A DNA stretch of 64,000 bases from Salinibaculum litoreum (GCA_009789175.1 CP046866.1:3224001-3288000), one strand, 5' to 3'. Positions 47,132 to 56,005 are shown, counted from the first letter of the stretch. The notes: generated by a model from the letters alone, not told the origin. Numbers and translations: made by a program.

Positions 47132-47362
47132 ATGCACGCCCTGGTCAGGTTCTGGGTCGTCGTGCTCTCGCTGCTGACAGGCGTTGGGGCACTGGGGTAT
47201 CTCTCGCTGTCGTTCATCTTCCCAGATGTACCGCTCTTTGCGGTCGGAGCGGGGACGAGACTGCTCGTCGTACTTGTCGGCGCCATCGCCATTGGCGTCG
47301 TCGTCTGGAGTTCGACGGCTCATGGGGACGTGGTGCAGGAACGACCCGGCAACCAGTACTGA
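47132..47362 (+). CDS. Small two-TM membrane protein
   Basis: A 76-residue protein with two hydrophobic helices (about 5-30 and 43-60) and a polar tail. TATA-like TATATCC (about 47104-47110) lies about 25 bases before the ATG. The function is unknown. It follows manC by 58 bases. Confidence 0.65.
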   Translation: MHALVRFWVVVLSLLTGVGALGYLSLSFIFPDVPLFAVGAGTRLLVVLVGAIAIGVVVWSSTAHGDVVQERPGNQY

Positions 47363-47531
47363 CTGCCACGTGGTTCGCGTTCGTCGTGGCGGGAGCTGCT
47401 GGTAGTGCGTCCTGAAGGGAAACATCCATTATACCGCGAGCGTCTAACGGTTGATGGACGCACGCGCCGGTGGTAAGCGATTCCGACGGCATCGCGAACT
47501 ACGGGGCGCGAGCGAACGGGATGAGCGACAT

Positions 47532-47602
47532 GCGCCGGTGGTCTAGTGGTAGGACATGAGCTTCCCAAGCTCATAGCCCGGGTTCAATTCCCGGCCGGCG
47601 CA
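47532..47602 (+). tRNA. trnG: tRNA-Gly (CCC)
   Basis: A 71-base tRNA with the anticodon loop TTCCCAA (anticodon CCC) closed by GAGC/GCTC. The acceptor GCGCCGG pairs with CCGGCGC and the T arm CCGGG-TTCAATT-CCCGG is canonical. CCA is not encoded. Its 3' 22 bases are copied 101 bases downstream. Confidence 0.95.
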
Positions 47603-47813
47603 TTTCCTGCGAACGACCGTGAGCAGTGAAATCGCCAACGGGTATTGGGCAAGCGAGTCGCAGCCCCGGAACGTCTCGCCCAGTTCAATTCCCGCCCGGC
47701 GCATGCGAGGCGCAAACGGCAGTGCGCGCCTCGGTTTGCGAACGATGAGCGAAGCGAACCGTGAGCACACTTCTGCGAACGACCGTGAGCAGTGACACCG
47801 CCGACGGGAATTG
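47582..47813. repeat. tRNA-Gly 3'-end duplication and direct repeats
   Basis: The tRNA tail 47582-47603 recurs at 47683-47704 (21 of 22 identical). A 41-base block starting CTGCGAACGACCGTGAGCAG recurs at 47607-47647 and 47773-47813 (37 of 41). A third partial form (GCGAACGA...CCGTGAGCAC) lies between them. No integrase or gene is enclosed, so this is best read as the scar of a decayed or very small insertion at a tRNA, or a local duplication. Confidence 0.65.
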
Positions 47814-48027
47814 CAGGAGAGGAGTCCCGCGCAGCGAAGTGACGCGTTCGTGCGTGATTCGATTCTCGGCTGACGCACTCCTTCTCGTTTCCATTCTGGT
47901 GTGATTCGCACACCGACCGTGGTAACAAACGACTCAAGGTGGGAATTGCCGTGATAGAATCCAACGAACGTTCATTCTTCAGTCCCGGGACGTTCCCTAT
48001 TTGGCAGTCGAGCCCTAACCCGGCGAC

Positions 48028-48870
48028 ATGACAGACGTTGTGGCTGCGGAGCACCCACTGGATGTGACGCTCTCGGAGGCCGAACTCGACGCGTACAGAG
48101 AACACATCACCTCGTTCATCGCCGAGACGGCGGACGCGGCCGGTGCTGAGAAGGCAGTCCTCGGGCTCTCGGGTGGTATCGATAGCACGCTCACGGCACA
48201 CCTCGCGGTGGAGGCGCTTGGGACAGACTCGGTCTACGGGCTGGTCCTCCCGAGCGAGGTCAACCGCGAGGGGAACATGAGCGACGCCGAGCGGGTCGCT
48301 AGCCAACTGCTGGGTATCGAATACGACGTGGTCGAAATCGCGCCGCTAGTCGACGCCGTCCTCGAGGAGGCACCCGATGCGATGCGGACAGAGGACAGCG
48401 ACCGGGCGCGGACGGCCGTCGGCAACATGCGTGCGCGTCTGCGGGCAGTACTCAACTACTTCGCTGCAAATAGCCACGGGGCAATCGTCGTCGGCACCGG
48501 CAACCGCAGCGAGGCACAGGTGGGCTATTTCACGAAGTACGGCGACGGTGCCGTCGACTGTCACCCGATTGCGCCGCTGTACAAACAGCAGGTCCGCCAA
48601 CTGGCCCGCCACGTCGGCGTTCCCGAGGACCTCGCCGCAAAGACGGCAAGCGCCGAGCTATGGGCCGACCAGACCGACGAAGCGGAACTCGGCATCGACT
48701 ACGACACGCTGGATTCGATTCTCGCCTTGCATATCGACGGGCCGCTGTCGCCGGCAGCGACCGCGAGACAGATCGGCGTCGATACCGAAGTCGTCGAGCG
48801 GGTCGCCGACCTCCACGACGCGAGCGCCCACAAACGCGAAGTCCCACCGGGACCGGACCCGCTGTACTGA
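48028..48870 (+). CDS. nadE: NAD+ synthase (ammonia-dependent)
   Basis: A 280-residue enzyme that amidates deamido-NAD to NAD using ATP. The PP-loop SGGIDS (48-53) is intact, and VGTGNRSEAQVGYFTKYGDGAVDCHPIAPLYKQQVR (about 156-190) covers the ammonia and deamido-NAD site. It lacks the N-terminal nitrilase-like glutaminase domain, so free ammonia is expected. The start ATG 48028 has a TATA-like box 22-30 bases upstream. The neighbours are unrelated. Confidence 0.93.
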   Translation: MTDVVAAEHPLDVTLSEAELDAYREHITSFIAETADAAGAEKAVLGLSGGIDSTLTAHLAVEALGTDSVYGLVLPSEVNREGNMSDAERVASQLLGIEYDVVEIAPLVDAVLEEAPDAMRTEDSDRARTAVGNMRARLRAVLNYFAANSHGAIVVGTGNRSEAQVGYFTKYGDGAVDCHPIAPLYKQQVRQLARHVGVPEDLAAKTASAELWADQTDEAELGIDYDTLDSILALHIDGPLSPAATARQIGVDTEVVERVADLHDASAHKREVPPGPDPLY

Positions 48871-48882
48871 GCGGCTGTCGTT

Positions 48883-49545
48883 CTAGCTCTCGGTCGTGAC
48901 GATAATCCGGATGAAGTCACCCTCTCCCGGGGTGTTCTCGCTGGCTCCGTCCAGTTCGTAGCTCGCGGGGTCGACCGCGTTGCCGTTGACGGTCACGTTG
49001 ACCGATGTTCCGGGGTCGCTGTCGCGGTAGGTCGTCCCATCGTACGTGACGCTGTTTTCAGAGACCTCGATTCCCAGCGTGGCCATGCCATACTCCAGCG
49101 TGACGCCGGGGGCGTGTTTGTGCCAGATGCGGCCGTTACCGTTTTCGAAGTGAAATGCGCTGTACTCTCTGGGATTCTGGAACTCCTGTCGGCTGAAGTC
49201 GAGTTCCTGGCCGTCGATGGTGACGTTGATGAGTCCGTGACCGTGTTCGCTCTGGGAGACCTGGCCGGGGGTCTGTGCCACATCGATACCGTTGACAGTG
49301 CTCTCCCCGCCACCGCCGGACCCGTGGACGAAGATGACGTAGCCGACGAGCAAGACGGAGACGGTAAGCACAACTCCGAGTACCAGCGGTCCTACCGGAA
49401 CCCCGCCGTCGTCTTCGGTGTCCAGTTCCTCCTCGACGCGGCGCTGGTCTATCGTCCCCAGTTCCCCCTCGTGTTCCTCTTTGAGGTGTATGAGATGAGA
49501 CTGCTCATCATCGAAAGTGGCCCCACAGTAACTGCACTCCGGCAT
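48883..49545 (-). CDS. Membrane protein with N-terminal C2H2-like zinc finger
   Basis: A 220-residue protein. Residues 1-27 form a C2H2-like finger (PECSYCGATFDDEQSHLIHLKEEH) with Cys4, Cys7, His17 or 20 and His25 as ligands. Residues 50-75 are one membrane helix, followed by a Gly-rich spacer and an outside domain (about 85-220) that is beta-rich with HWHKHAP-like HxKH residues (RIWHKHAPGVTLEYG). The finger would be inside the cell and the rest outside. No family name is known to me. The gene is convergent with nadE, with a 12-base gap. Confidence 0.75.
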   Translation of the reverse strand: MPECSYCGATFDDEQSHLIHLKEEHEGELGTIDQRRVEEELDTEDDGGVPVGPLVLGVVLTVSVLLVGYVIFVHGSGGGGESTVNGIDVAQTPGQVSQSEHGHGLINVTIDGQELDFSRQEFQNPREYSAFHFENGNGRIWHKHAPGVTLEYGMATLGIEVSENSVTYDGTTYRDSDPGTSVNVTVNGNAVDPASYELDGASENTPGEGDFIRIIVTTES

Positions 49546-49571
49546 TGCACACCGTTATACGGTCGAACCAT

Positions 49572-50261
49572 TCAGCCGTTTCGGTCCGACTCGAAGGTCT
49601 CGACCAGCTCCGCGAAGGCCGTTGCTTCCTGGTCTTCCTGGCTGGTGGTGTCCGCGTCGTCGCGGATGCGCTCTTTGAGTACTCGAATCGCGCCGGGGTC
49701 GTTGGCTGCGATTTCCGCTGCGACCGCCAGCGGGTCGTCGACGATGCGACTGACCAGTCCCATTCGGTGTGCCTCCTCGGCGTCGACGGTTCGACCGGAG
49801 AGTGACAGATCGAGTGCCTCCCCATCGCCGACGATGGCCGGCAGCCGTGCGGTGCCACCCCACGCGCCGAAGAGACCGAGCGCGACGCCGGTTTCGGCGA
49901 GTGTGGCCGTCGGCGTGGCGACGCGGATGTCACAGGCCAACGCGAGTTCGACGCCGCCCCCGCGTGCTGCGCCGTCGATACCGGCCACGACTGCACCGTC
50001 GTATTCCGCGAGTGCGGTGGCGACTTCCTGGCCGCGGCGAGCAAAGTCGGCCGCTCCCTCGCTGTCGAGTCCGGCGACCACGTCGAGGTCCGCTCCTGCA
50101 CAGAACGCCTCGCCAGAACCGTGAAGCATGAGTACGGGCTCGGTCGCTTCCTCGATGGCGGCTTCGAGTGCATCCAGGCCCGCGCGTGTGAGAGCGTTGC
50201 GGCGTTCGGGTCTATCGAGAGTGAGTACGCGAACGTTACCCTCGACGGTCGACCGTATCAT
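49572..50261 (-). CDS. Enoyl-CoA hydratase/isomerase family protein
   Basis: A 229-residue crotonase-fold protein. The CoA-binding and oxyanion loop is GSGEAFCAGADL (about 48-59), and GIDGAARGGGVELALACDIRVA (about 95-116) carries the first catalytic Glu. A second Glu is in LAETGVALGLFGAWGGTARLP. So both acidic residues of hydratases are present. ATG 50261 starts MIRSTVEGNVRVLTLDRPERRN, whereas the upstream frame to 51026 is antisense to the next gene. Its partners in a beta-oxidation-like pathway are not nearby. Confidence 0.88.
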   Translation of the reverse strand: MIRSTVEGNVRVLTLDRPERRNALTRAGLDALEAAIEEATEPVLMLHGSGEAFCAGADLDVVAGLDSEGAADFARRGQEVATALAEYDGAVVAGIDGAARGGGVELALACDIRVATPTATLAETGVALGLFGAWGGTARLPAIVGDGEALDLSLSGRTVDAEEAHRMGLVSRIVDDPLAVAAEIAANDPGAIRVLKERIRDDADTTSQEDQEATAFAELVETFESDRNG

Positions 50262-50321
50262 AGCCGGTGGTAGCTCGGCATTTCCAAAGGTCTTTGGCTT
50301 CCCCGCCGCTAGGTAGGGATA

Positions 50322-50996
50322 ATGGAGGAAGCCGCGGCAGTCCGTCGCGCCGCGCTGGATGCCATCGAGGATGTCGACCCCGCCGAACTTCACGACCGCA
50401 TCGAGATGCAACTCGGTGAGGGGTCGATGGCTCCGGGTGTTTTGACGATACTCACCACCCGGGCGCTCGATTCGGGGCCCAGCACCGATGTCGACGACGG
50501 CACGTTGCTCGACCCGGTGGCCAACCGTGCCGCTGGCGTGCAACTCATCTACGACGGACTGCGACTCACACGTGAACTCGCGACTGACGAACCGTGGATA
50601 TCGGGCTCGAAAGACACCGGAGACCTCGCTGTCCTTGCTGCCGACGTGCTGGTCGCCCGTGGGTTTTACCTGCTGGCTCGGACCGAAGCCGCCGACGCCG
50701 CCGTCGAGGTGGTCCGTGCGTTCGGCCAGGACCAGACTGTCGGCCGGATGACCGGTGACGACGCCCTCCGGCGGAATCTGGAGGCGGACGCGCTCGAACT
50801 GGCAGTCGTTGCCGGTGCGACACTCGGGGACACGAGTGCGTCCCCGCGGCTCCGGGAGTTCGCCGCCGAGATGGCAAACGGGAGTCCCTTCCCCGATGCC
50901 GAGGCGTTTTTCCCCGAAACCGTCACAGACGCCCTCGACACACTCGCTACCGAGAATACTGGTGGGCACGGCGTGCGGACTTCGGCGGACCAATGA
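50322..50996 (+). CDS. Haloarchaeal helical protein, unknown function (DUF7114-like)
   Basis: A 224-residue helical acidic protein with a start at ATG 50322, 60 bases from the divergent hydratase. Segment VANRAAGVQLIYDGLRLTRELA (about 67-88) faintly recalls polyprenyl synthetases, but no DDxxD pair is complete, so an enzyme role is not claimed. It is conserved in haloarchaea as I recall. The stop lies 43 bases before tRNA-Thr. Confidence 0.68.
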   Translation: MEEAAAVRRAALDAIEDVDPAELHDRIEMQLGEGSMAPGVLTILTTRALDSGPSTDVDDGTLLDPVANRAAGVQLIYDGLRLTRELATDEPWISGSKDTGDLAVLAADVLVARGFYLLARTEAADAAVEVVRAFGQDQTVGRMTGDDALRRNLEADALELAVVAGATLGDTSASPRLREFAAEMANGSPFPDAEAFFPETVTDALDTLATENTGGHGVRTSADQ

Positions 50997-51039
50997 ATCG
51001 AAACGCCTAAAGACAGTACGGAACAACGATTGAATGCGC

Positions 51040-51111
51040 GCCTGGGTAGCTTAGCGGTAAAGCGCGTCCTTGGTAAGGACGAGACCCCGGATTCAAATTC
51101 CGGCCTAGGCT
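51040..51111 (+). tRNA. trnT: tRNA-Thr (GGT)
   Basis: A 72-base tRNA with the anticodon loop TTGGTAA (anticodon GGT) closed by CGTCC/GGACG. The acceptor is GCCTGGG/CCTAGGC with one G-T pair, and the discriminator base T is as in archaeal tRNA-Thr. The T arm CCCGG-ATTCAAAT-CCGG-like segment is slightly unusual in loop sequence but folds. CCA is not encoded. Confidence 0.93.
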
Positions 51112-51260
51112 CTTTTCCAAGCGATTAACGCGGAGCAGCAGCGACGGGGACGGCGTACGTGTGCAAAGTCGACTGTAGGTTTATATCCCGTCAGTCGCGC
51201 AGCGCGGTGAGTGCGTTTGTACCGACGCGGTCGGTGGGAAAGTGTCCGGTCGGCGTCAGT

Positions 51261-51370
51261 ATATCTGTCGCCTGTAACTCTATCAATCTGCACCGACTCA
51301 TTGCGGGAGTCCGGAGGCTTGCGGGACGGCTTCGCCGGCGCGCTCTTTACGTACGTACAGCCGACAGTAT
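51261..51370. repeat. 110-bp inverted-repeat element, copy B
   Basis: The right end is TACGTACAGCCGACAGTAT (51352-51370), and the left end is degenerate (ATATCTGTCGCCTGTAA, 51261-51277). It aligns with copy A (1619-1727) along its whole length and in the same orientation. The last base overlaps the TGA stop of the LOV kinase gene on the minus strand, as in copy A. It separates tRNA-Thr from the kinase. Confidence 0.75.
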
Positions 51371-53592
51371 CAGTCGGCGTCCGGTTCCGGTGACTCCGGT
51401 GTCGCGTCCCCGGTGGCCCGGGGGAGACTCACCACGACACTGGTGCCCCCGGATGGTGTGTCCTCGAAGGTGACTTCACCGCCAAATAGCGCCACCGTCC
51501 AGTAGACAATCCACAGGCCCAGGCCAGTCCCGTGCTGGAGTGGCGTTTCCTCGCCCGTTTCGAACGGTGCCTGTTCGTGGCGCGGGATGCCGGGACCGTC
51601 ATCCGCGATGACGATCTCTATCCACTCGCCGGCCCGCTCCTCCCTGGCTGGTCTGGCAGTCAGCCTCACTTCCGGTTCGGGCTGGTCGTTGTGTGCGATG
51701 GCGTTGGTGAGCAGTTCCCGCAGCGCTACCTGTAGTCGATTGTCCGCACGGGCGTACAGTCCATCCGGGCCGCTGATACTGAGTGTGGCGCTGGGATGTG
51801 ACTCCGAAAACTCCTCGACGAGTGTCGAGAGCAATTCCTGTACGTCACAGGCAGTCTCGGCCGGTGACTCGTCGTCGAACAGCGAGCGGACCGTTCCGGC
51901 TTCGTCGCTCAGCCGCGCCAGTTCCTCGGTTCGGGCTTCGATTGCCGAGACGTGTGACTCCAGCTCTGTCCCGGCAAGCTCGTCGCGGAGCAATGCGGCG
52001 TGGCCTTCGATGACGGTCATGCCGTTCCGGACGTTGTGTCGTAGCACGCGGTTGAGGACGCCGAGCCGTTGCTCGCGCAGCCGGCGGTTCGTCACGTCGG
52101 CCTCGATAGCGACGAAGTGGCTGATTTCCCCCGCGGCGTTCGTAATCGGCGAAATCGTCTGGTCGACGTGGTATAGCTCCCCGTTTTTGCGCTGATTGAT
52201 GAGGCGGGCATCCCATCTCTCGCCGTCGAGAATCGTCTCCCACAGCTCCCTGTAGAACGCTTCGTTGTGTTTGCCAGATTTGAGAATGCGTGGCGTCTGA
52301 CCCACGGCCTCGGCACTGCTGTAGCCCGTGCGGGCCTCGAACGCGGGGTTCACGTACTCGATGATGCCGCCCCTGTCCGTGATGAACGCGGAGTGAGCCA
52401 TATTCTCGACAGCTTTTTTGAACAACTGCAGGTTCTGGTCGCGCTCCTTGCGCTCGGTGACGTCTTGCTGGAAGCCGATGAAGTGTCGGACGTCCCCGCT
52501 GTCGTCTCTCACCGGGGCGATACTCACACGGTTCCAGAACTGGCTGCCGTCTTTCCGATAGTTCCGGAGCTCCACTGATACCGGCTCGGCAGCAGCAATC
52601 GCTTCCCGCAGTTTCTTCACGGACTCGGCCCGGGTGTCTTCGCCCTGCAGGAACCGACAGTTTCGGCCGAGGGCATCGGCTTCGGTGTAGCCGGTCACCT
52701 CCTCGAACCCGTCGTTTACGTAGATTATCGGGTTATCTTCCCTGGTGGGGTCGCTGATGGTGATGCCGACGGGTGCCTCGTCCATCGCCCGCGATTTCAA
52801 TTCGAGTTCCCGCTCGTAGGCCTTCTGTGCGGTCACGTCCCGTGCCGAGAGGATGACCGGCGACTGGTCGGTGTCATCGAGCGTCGCGGCCGAGACTTCC
52901 AGTTGACGGGTCTCTCCGTCGTTTCGCAGACATGCCAGCTCACCGGTCCACCCGCCCTCGGCCTGCTGGATGTCCTGGAGTATCGACCGGAGTCGCTCGC
53001 GGTACTCTGGTGCGATTATCGCAGACGGTGACACAGAGAGCAACTCCTCGCGTGTGTACCCGACGAGGTCACACGCTGCCGGGTTGCACTCGGTAATCTC
53101 TTTCCCCGTGGGTGTGATGACGATGAGCGCGTCGTTCGTCGCGTTGAACACCCGTTGGAACCGCGTCTGGACGTCCTCGTAACGCCTGGACAACTCCAGG
53201 GACTGCTCGCGGCGGGCGAGCAGGTTCCCCAGCCGACGGTGCAGGGTCGTCCTGGTGACTGGTGCAGCCACGACTTCGTCGATGAGCGGTGGCCCGTCGT
53301 CATTCTGTTCGGACGGCGGCGGGATGGTCCCCCGTGATTGCTCCTGGCGAATCAGCAGCACCGGACAAAACGTCGGGTCGGCGTCCCGCTTGTGCGCCCG
53401 GAGGGCACCGCGGTAGGACGGGACCATCCGGTCACCGATGACATAGCAGTCGGCAGCGACGAGTTCGTCCCCGGTGACGATGTCGTACCGGTCACCGAGT
53501 AACTCCGTGAGGGCTGTTCGGTCACTGTCCCCGTGGACGAGCAACTGCACGGTCTGGCGGTCACCGTCTTCAGGGGTCGGCTGGTCGGTCAT
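51370..53592 (-). CDS. LOV/PAS histidine kinase, putative blue-light sensor
   Basis: A 740-residue cytoplasmic kinase. Residues 1-125 form a receiver-like domain without a clear phospho-Asp, and a PAS domain follows at about 145-265. A LOV domain spans about 268-385: GRNCRFLQGEDT (309-320) holds the flavin-reactive Cys312, and NYRKDGSQFWNRVSIAPV is also LOV-like. A further PAS lies at about 395-510, then HisKA RVLRHNVRNGM (about 520) and an HATPase with TNAIAHND, DDGPGIPRHE and GTGLGLWIVY. It should bind FMN and respond to blue light. It starts six bases after the KaiC-like gene, so both form an operon. Confidence 0.88.
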   Translation of the reverse strand: MTDQPTPEDGDRQTVQLLVHGDSDRTALTELLGDRYDIVTGDELVAADCYVIGDRMVPSYRGALRAHKRDADPTFCPVLLIRQEQSRGTIPPPSEQNDDGPPLIDEVVAAPVTRTTLHRRLGNLLARREQSLELSRRYEDVQTRFQRVFNATNDALIVITPTGKEITECNPAACDLVGYTREELLSVSPSAIIAPEYRERLRSILQDIQQAEGGWTGELACLRNDGETRQLEVSAATLDDTDQSPVILSARDVTAQKAYERELELKSRAMDEAPVGITISDPTREDNPIIYVNDGFEEVTGYTEADALGRNCRFLQGEDTRAESVKKLREAIAAAEPVSVELRNYRKDGSQFWNRVSIAPVRDDSGDVRHFIGFQQDVTERKERDQNLQLFKKAVENMAHSAFITDRGGIIEYVNPAFEARTGYSSAEAVGQTPRILKSGKHNEAFYRELWETILDGERWDARLINQRKNGELYHVDQTISPITNAAGEISHFVAIEADVTNRRLREQRLGVLNRVLRHNVRNGMTVIEGHAALLRDELAGTELESHVSAIEARTEELARLSDEAGTVRSLFDDESPAETACDVQELLSTLVEEFSESHPSATLSISGPDGLYARADNRLQVALRELLTNAIAHNDQPEPEVRLTARPAREERAGEWIEIVIADDGPGIPRHEQAPFETGEETPLQHGTGLGLWIVYWTVALFGGEVTFEDTPSGGTSVVVSLPRATGDATPESPEPDAD

Positions 53593-53598
53593 AGTCGC

Positions 53599-55095
53599 TT
53601 AGTGTTCAGTGTCAGTGCTCCCGTCCCGGGGGGTCGGTGCCCCCTGCATGATACCTCTCACGCTGTCGAAGGGACCCTCGATGACCAGCCCTTCCCCGGA
53701 CACGATGGAAAACTGGTGGAAGCGACTGTCGAAGTCACCGAGTCGCTTTTTCACGACGCCGATTGCCCGGTCCAGCTCGCCGTCGACCTCCACGTAGGAC
53801 AGGAACACGATGTTGTCAGCGATGTAGCTCGTGTCCGTACTCGTGGCTTCGGGGATGCCTGTGAGCCGGTCGGCTTCGTCGGTGACCAGCACTGCGATGC
53901 CCCGGTTTTTCAACACCCGTGTGAGTCCATGGAGGCGTCGGACCAGTCGCTGGTCGTCGCCCTGTAGGGATATCTTGTATCCCGAGAGGCCGTCGATGAA
54001 CACTGCGTCGGGCTCGTACTCGTCGACCTGATTGAGGACGTGCTGGCCGAACTCCTCGGCCGACCGCACCAGTGGCTCCGTCTCTGTCAGGCGTATCTTC
54101 CCCTGTTCGTGCATCTCACGCATCGGGATGCCGAGCGTCTCCAACCGGTGTACGAACTGGTCGATGGACTCCTCGAAGACGTACCCCAGTGCCGTCCCTC
54201 CGTTTTCGACGATGCCGGTGAGTATCTGTGCTCCTGTCGTCGATTTGCCGATTCCCGTCGGCCCACTGATAAACGAGACAGTGCCACGTTCGAGACCGCC
54301 ACCGAGGAGGTCGTCCAGAGCGTCGTGGCCGGTCGCCATGAGCTCCGGGTTGAACGTCCGGTTGTCGTGTTTCGGGATGATTTGTGGGTAGACCTCGATA
54401 CCGCTCGCACGGATTTCGAACCCGTGTGTGCCGTCTTTCTGCCCGAGTCCGCGGTGTTTCGGGACCGAAAGCCGCCGCTCGCTCTCGTCGAGATACAGGT
54501 TGATGATGCCGTCGCTGAGTGACTCGAAATCGTCGTACGTCCCCGACGAAGAGCCGTTTCTGTTGATGGTTCTCGTCACGACTGTCGTCACCTGCCGGCT
54601 CCGGAGAAAGCGAATGAGCGACTGCAGTCGCTTGCGGTACTGGTAGTCGTCCCGCTCGACGTACTGGAGCTGTGTAATCGGGTCGATGAGGAGTCGCTGT
54701 GGGTCGACATCCTCGATGACCTGCTTGATATCCGTGGTGAACCGTTCGGATTCGACTTCGGTGGCATCGACGAGGTTGTAGGATTGGTCCTCCGCGAAGA
54801 AATCCGTCCCCGGTCCGATGTCGAGAAACTCGGCGTCCCGGATGTCGATGCCGAGGCGGGCTGCGTTGACAAGAATGTCCTCGCGAGACTCCTCTCCGTG
54901 GATGTAGACGACCGTCTCGTCGGCATCCAGTCCCGCCCGCAGGAAGTGCTGGCCGAGCAGTGACTTCCCCGTGCCCGAGACTCCCTGGACGAGATACGTT
55001 CTGCCGCCGACGTAGCCGCCGTTGAGTAACTCGTCGAGTTCCGGAATCCCCGATGCCACCAGGTCGATTTCCCTGCTTGCCGTCTCCTCAGACAT
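53599..55095 (-). CDS. KaiC-like protein with two RecA-type ATPase domains
   Basis: A 498-residue protein with two KaiC domains (about 10-240 and 250-480). The first Walker A is GVSGTGKS (38-45) with catalytic Glu pair near 68-69; the second is GPTGIGKS (about 278-285) with FEES nearby. The Walker B segments are LLIDPITQLQ and DAVFIDGLSGYK. Cyanobacterial KaiC is a clock ATPase and autokinase; haloarchaeal relatives act in signalling with kinases. No KaiA or KaiB gene is nearby. Upstream, 295 bases separate it from the VOC gene. It is the first gene of an operon with the LOV kinase. Confidence 0.92.
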   Translation of the reverse strand: MSEETASREIDLVASGIPELDELLNGGYVGGRTYLVQGVSGTGKSLLGQHFLRAGLDADETVVYIHGEESREDILVNAARLGIDIRDAEFLDIGPGTDFFAEDQSYNLVDATEVESERFTTDIKQVIEDVDPQRLLIDPITQLQYVERDDYQYRKRLQSLIRFLRSRQVTTVVTRTINRNGSSSGTYDDFESLSDGIINLYLDESERRLSVPKHRGLGQKDGTHGFEIRASGIEVYPQIIPKHDNRTFNPELMATGHDALDDLLGGGLERGTVSFISGPTGIGKSTTGAQILTGIVENGGTALGYVFEESIDQFVHRLETLGIPMREMHEQGKIRLTETEPLVRSAEEFGQHVLNQVDEYEPDAVFIDGLSGYKISLQGDDQRLVRRLHGLTRVLKNRGIAVLVTDEADRLTGIPEATSTDTSYIADNIVFLSYVEVDGELDRAIGVVKKRLGDFDSRFHQFSIVSGEGLVIEGPFDSVRGIMQGAPTPRDGSTDTEH

Positions 55096-55390
55096 GCTGG
55101 ACTCTCCGATACTGTGAGCAGGTCTGCGACGTACGGGTTCGCAGCCGGTTCAGACGGCGACAGCGAAACGACTTCCAGGGATGCTCCGGCCGGGCTCGCT
55201 GTTCTCCCGCGTGCCCGGACTGGCGGCTCTTGGCTCCCCACGGGTGGCTGGATTTCCACGAGCCCAGAACGCAACGACGTGTGGGCCCTTCCGGTGCAGT
55301 CATACGAGTATCTCAGAAGTCGAGGGTCATAAGTGGCGGTTCTAATTAACGGGGGTTCGACAGCCACGAAGTCGAGGAGCCGGTCCTGGT
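55096..55390. other. Upstream region of KaiC-like/LOV kinase operon
   Basis: A 295-base region with a TATA-like TTCTAATTAACGG (about 55339-55351), about 245 bases before the KaiC-like start. It may mark a long leader. No small ORF with acidic composition is supported. Confidence 0.45.
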
Positions 55391-56005
55391 TCACTCCACG
55401 CCGCCGACGCCGCTCTCGGCTGCAGGCAGGTCGTAGGGTTCGGGGTCGAGCCCGAGTTCTTCGAGTGCAGCCTGCAGGTGTTCGTCTTTCGCGTAGTCGG
55501 CTCCGGCTTCCTCCCGGATGCGCTGGGCGGTCGCCAGCACTTCTGCGGTGCGGTCGTCGGGGTAGTCGTACTTGTCTGCGGTGAGTTCGATGACGAGACC
55601 GTTGTTGTCGGTGGTGTACAGCGAGTGGAAGATACCGCGGTCGAAGACGTTGTACTGCTTGCCGGCCTCCTCGAGTGCAGCCATCACGTCCTCGTAGCGT
55701 TCGGGGTCGACGCTGAAACAGAGGTGGTGGACGCCGCCGACACCGGGCCGCTGGCCGCGGGGGTTCGAGGGACGGTCGTCGCTGACGAAGACGGTGAGGA
55801 TGCGGCCGTCCCCGGTGTCGAAAAAGAGGTGTGTCTGGTCGGGGTCGTCGAGGTTGGGCTGGCGAAGCACGAGTGCCATCCCGAGCAGGTCCCGGTAGAA
55901 GGCAACGGTGTCCGCGGCGTTCGAGCCCCAGATGGTCATGTGGTCGGTTCCCGTCGTGTGGAACGGACTGTCCGGTCGCTCTGCGGTGACTGGTTCCTCT
56001 GTCAT
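55391..56005 (-). CDS. VOC (glyoxalase/dioxygenase-like) protein
   Basis: A 204-residue vicinal-oxygen-chelate protein with two beta-alpha-beta-beta-beta modules (about 20-80 and 90-145). Metal-ligand candidates are His22 in TTGTDHMTIWG, the GVGGVHHLCFSV histidines (near 90) and Glu in NNGLVIELTADK (near 135). The tail (150-204) is helical and unusual. ATG 56005 was set by a TATA-like ATATACTC (about 56030-56037). The family covers lyases, dioxygenases and thiol transferases, so the reaction is unknown. Confidence 0.82.
   Translation of the reverse strand: MTEEPVTAERPDSPFHTTGTDHMTIWGSNAADTVAFYRDLLGMALVLRQPNLDDPDQTHLFFDTGDGRILTVFVSDDRPSNPRGQRPGVGGVHHLCFSVDPERYEDVMAALEEAGKQYNVFDRGIFHSLYTTDNNGLVIELTADKYDYPDDRTAEVLATAQRIREEAGADYAKDEHLQAALEELGLDPEPYDLPAAESGVGGVE

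Larger units (their letters stand above)
47363..48027. other. Gene-poor stretch around tRNA-Gly
   Basis: Apart from tRNA-Gly and its repeats, no gene is supported. ORFs are basic shadows. A TATA-like CCTATTTGG (about 47997-48005) at the right end is the promoter of NAD synthase. Confidence 0.5.

Noticed and set aside
47601-48027. CRISPR-like spacing of repeats after tRNA-Gly
   Set aside because: Repeats are few, unequal in spacing (101 and 166 bases) and differ in sequence; there are no cas genes.
55088-55303. 71-residue minus-strand ORF before the KaiC-like gene
   Set aside because: Strongly basic and Arg/Ser-rich, unlike haloarchaeal proteins, and without a TATA box at the right spacing.
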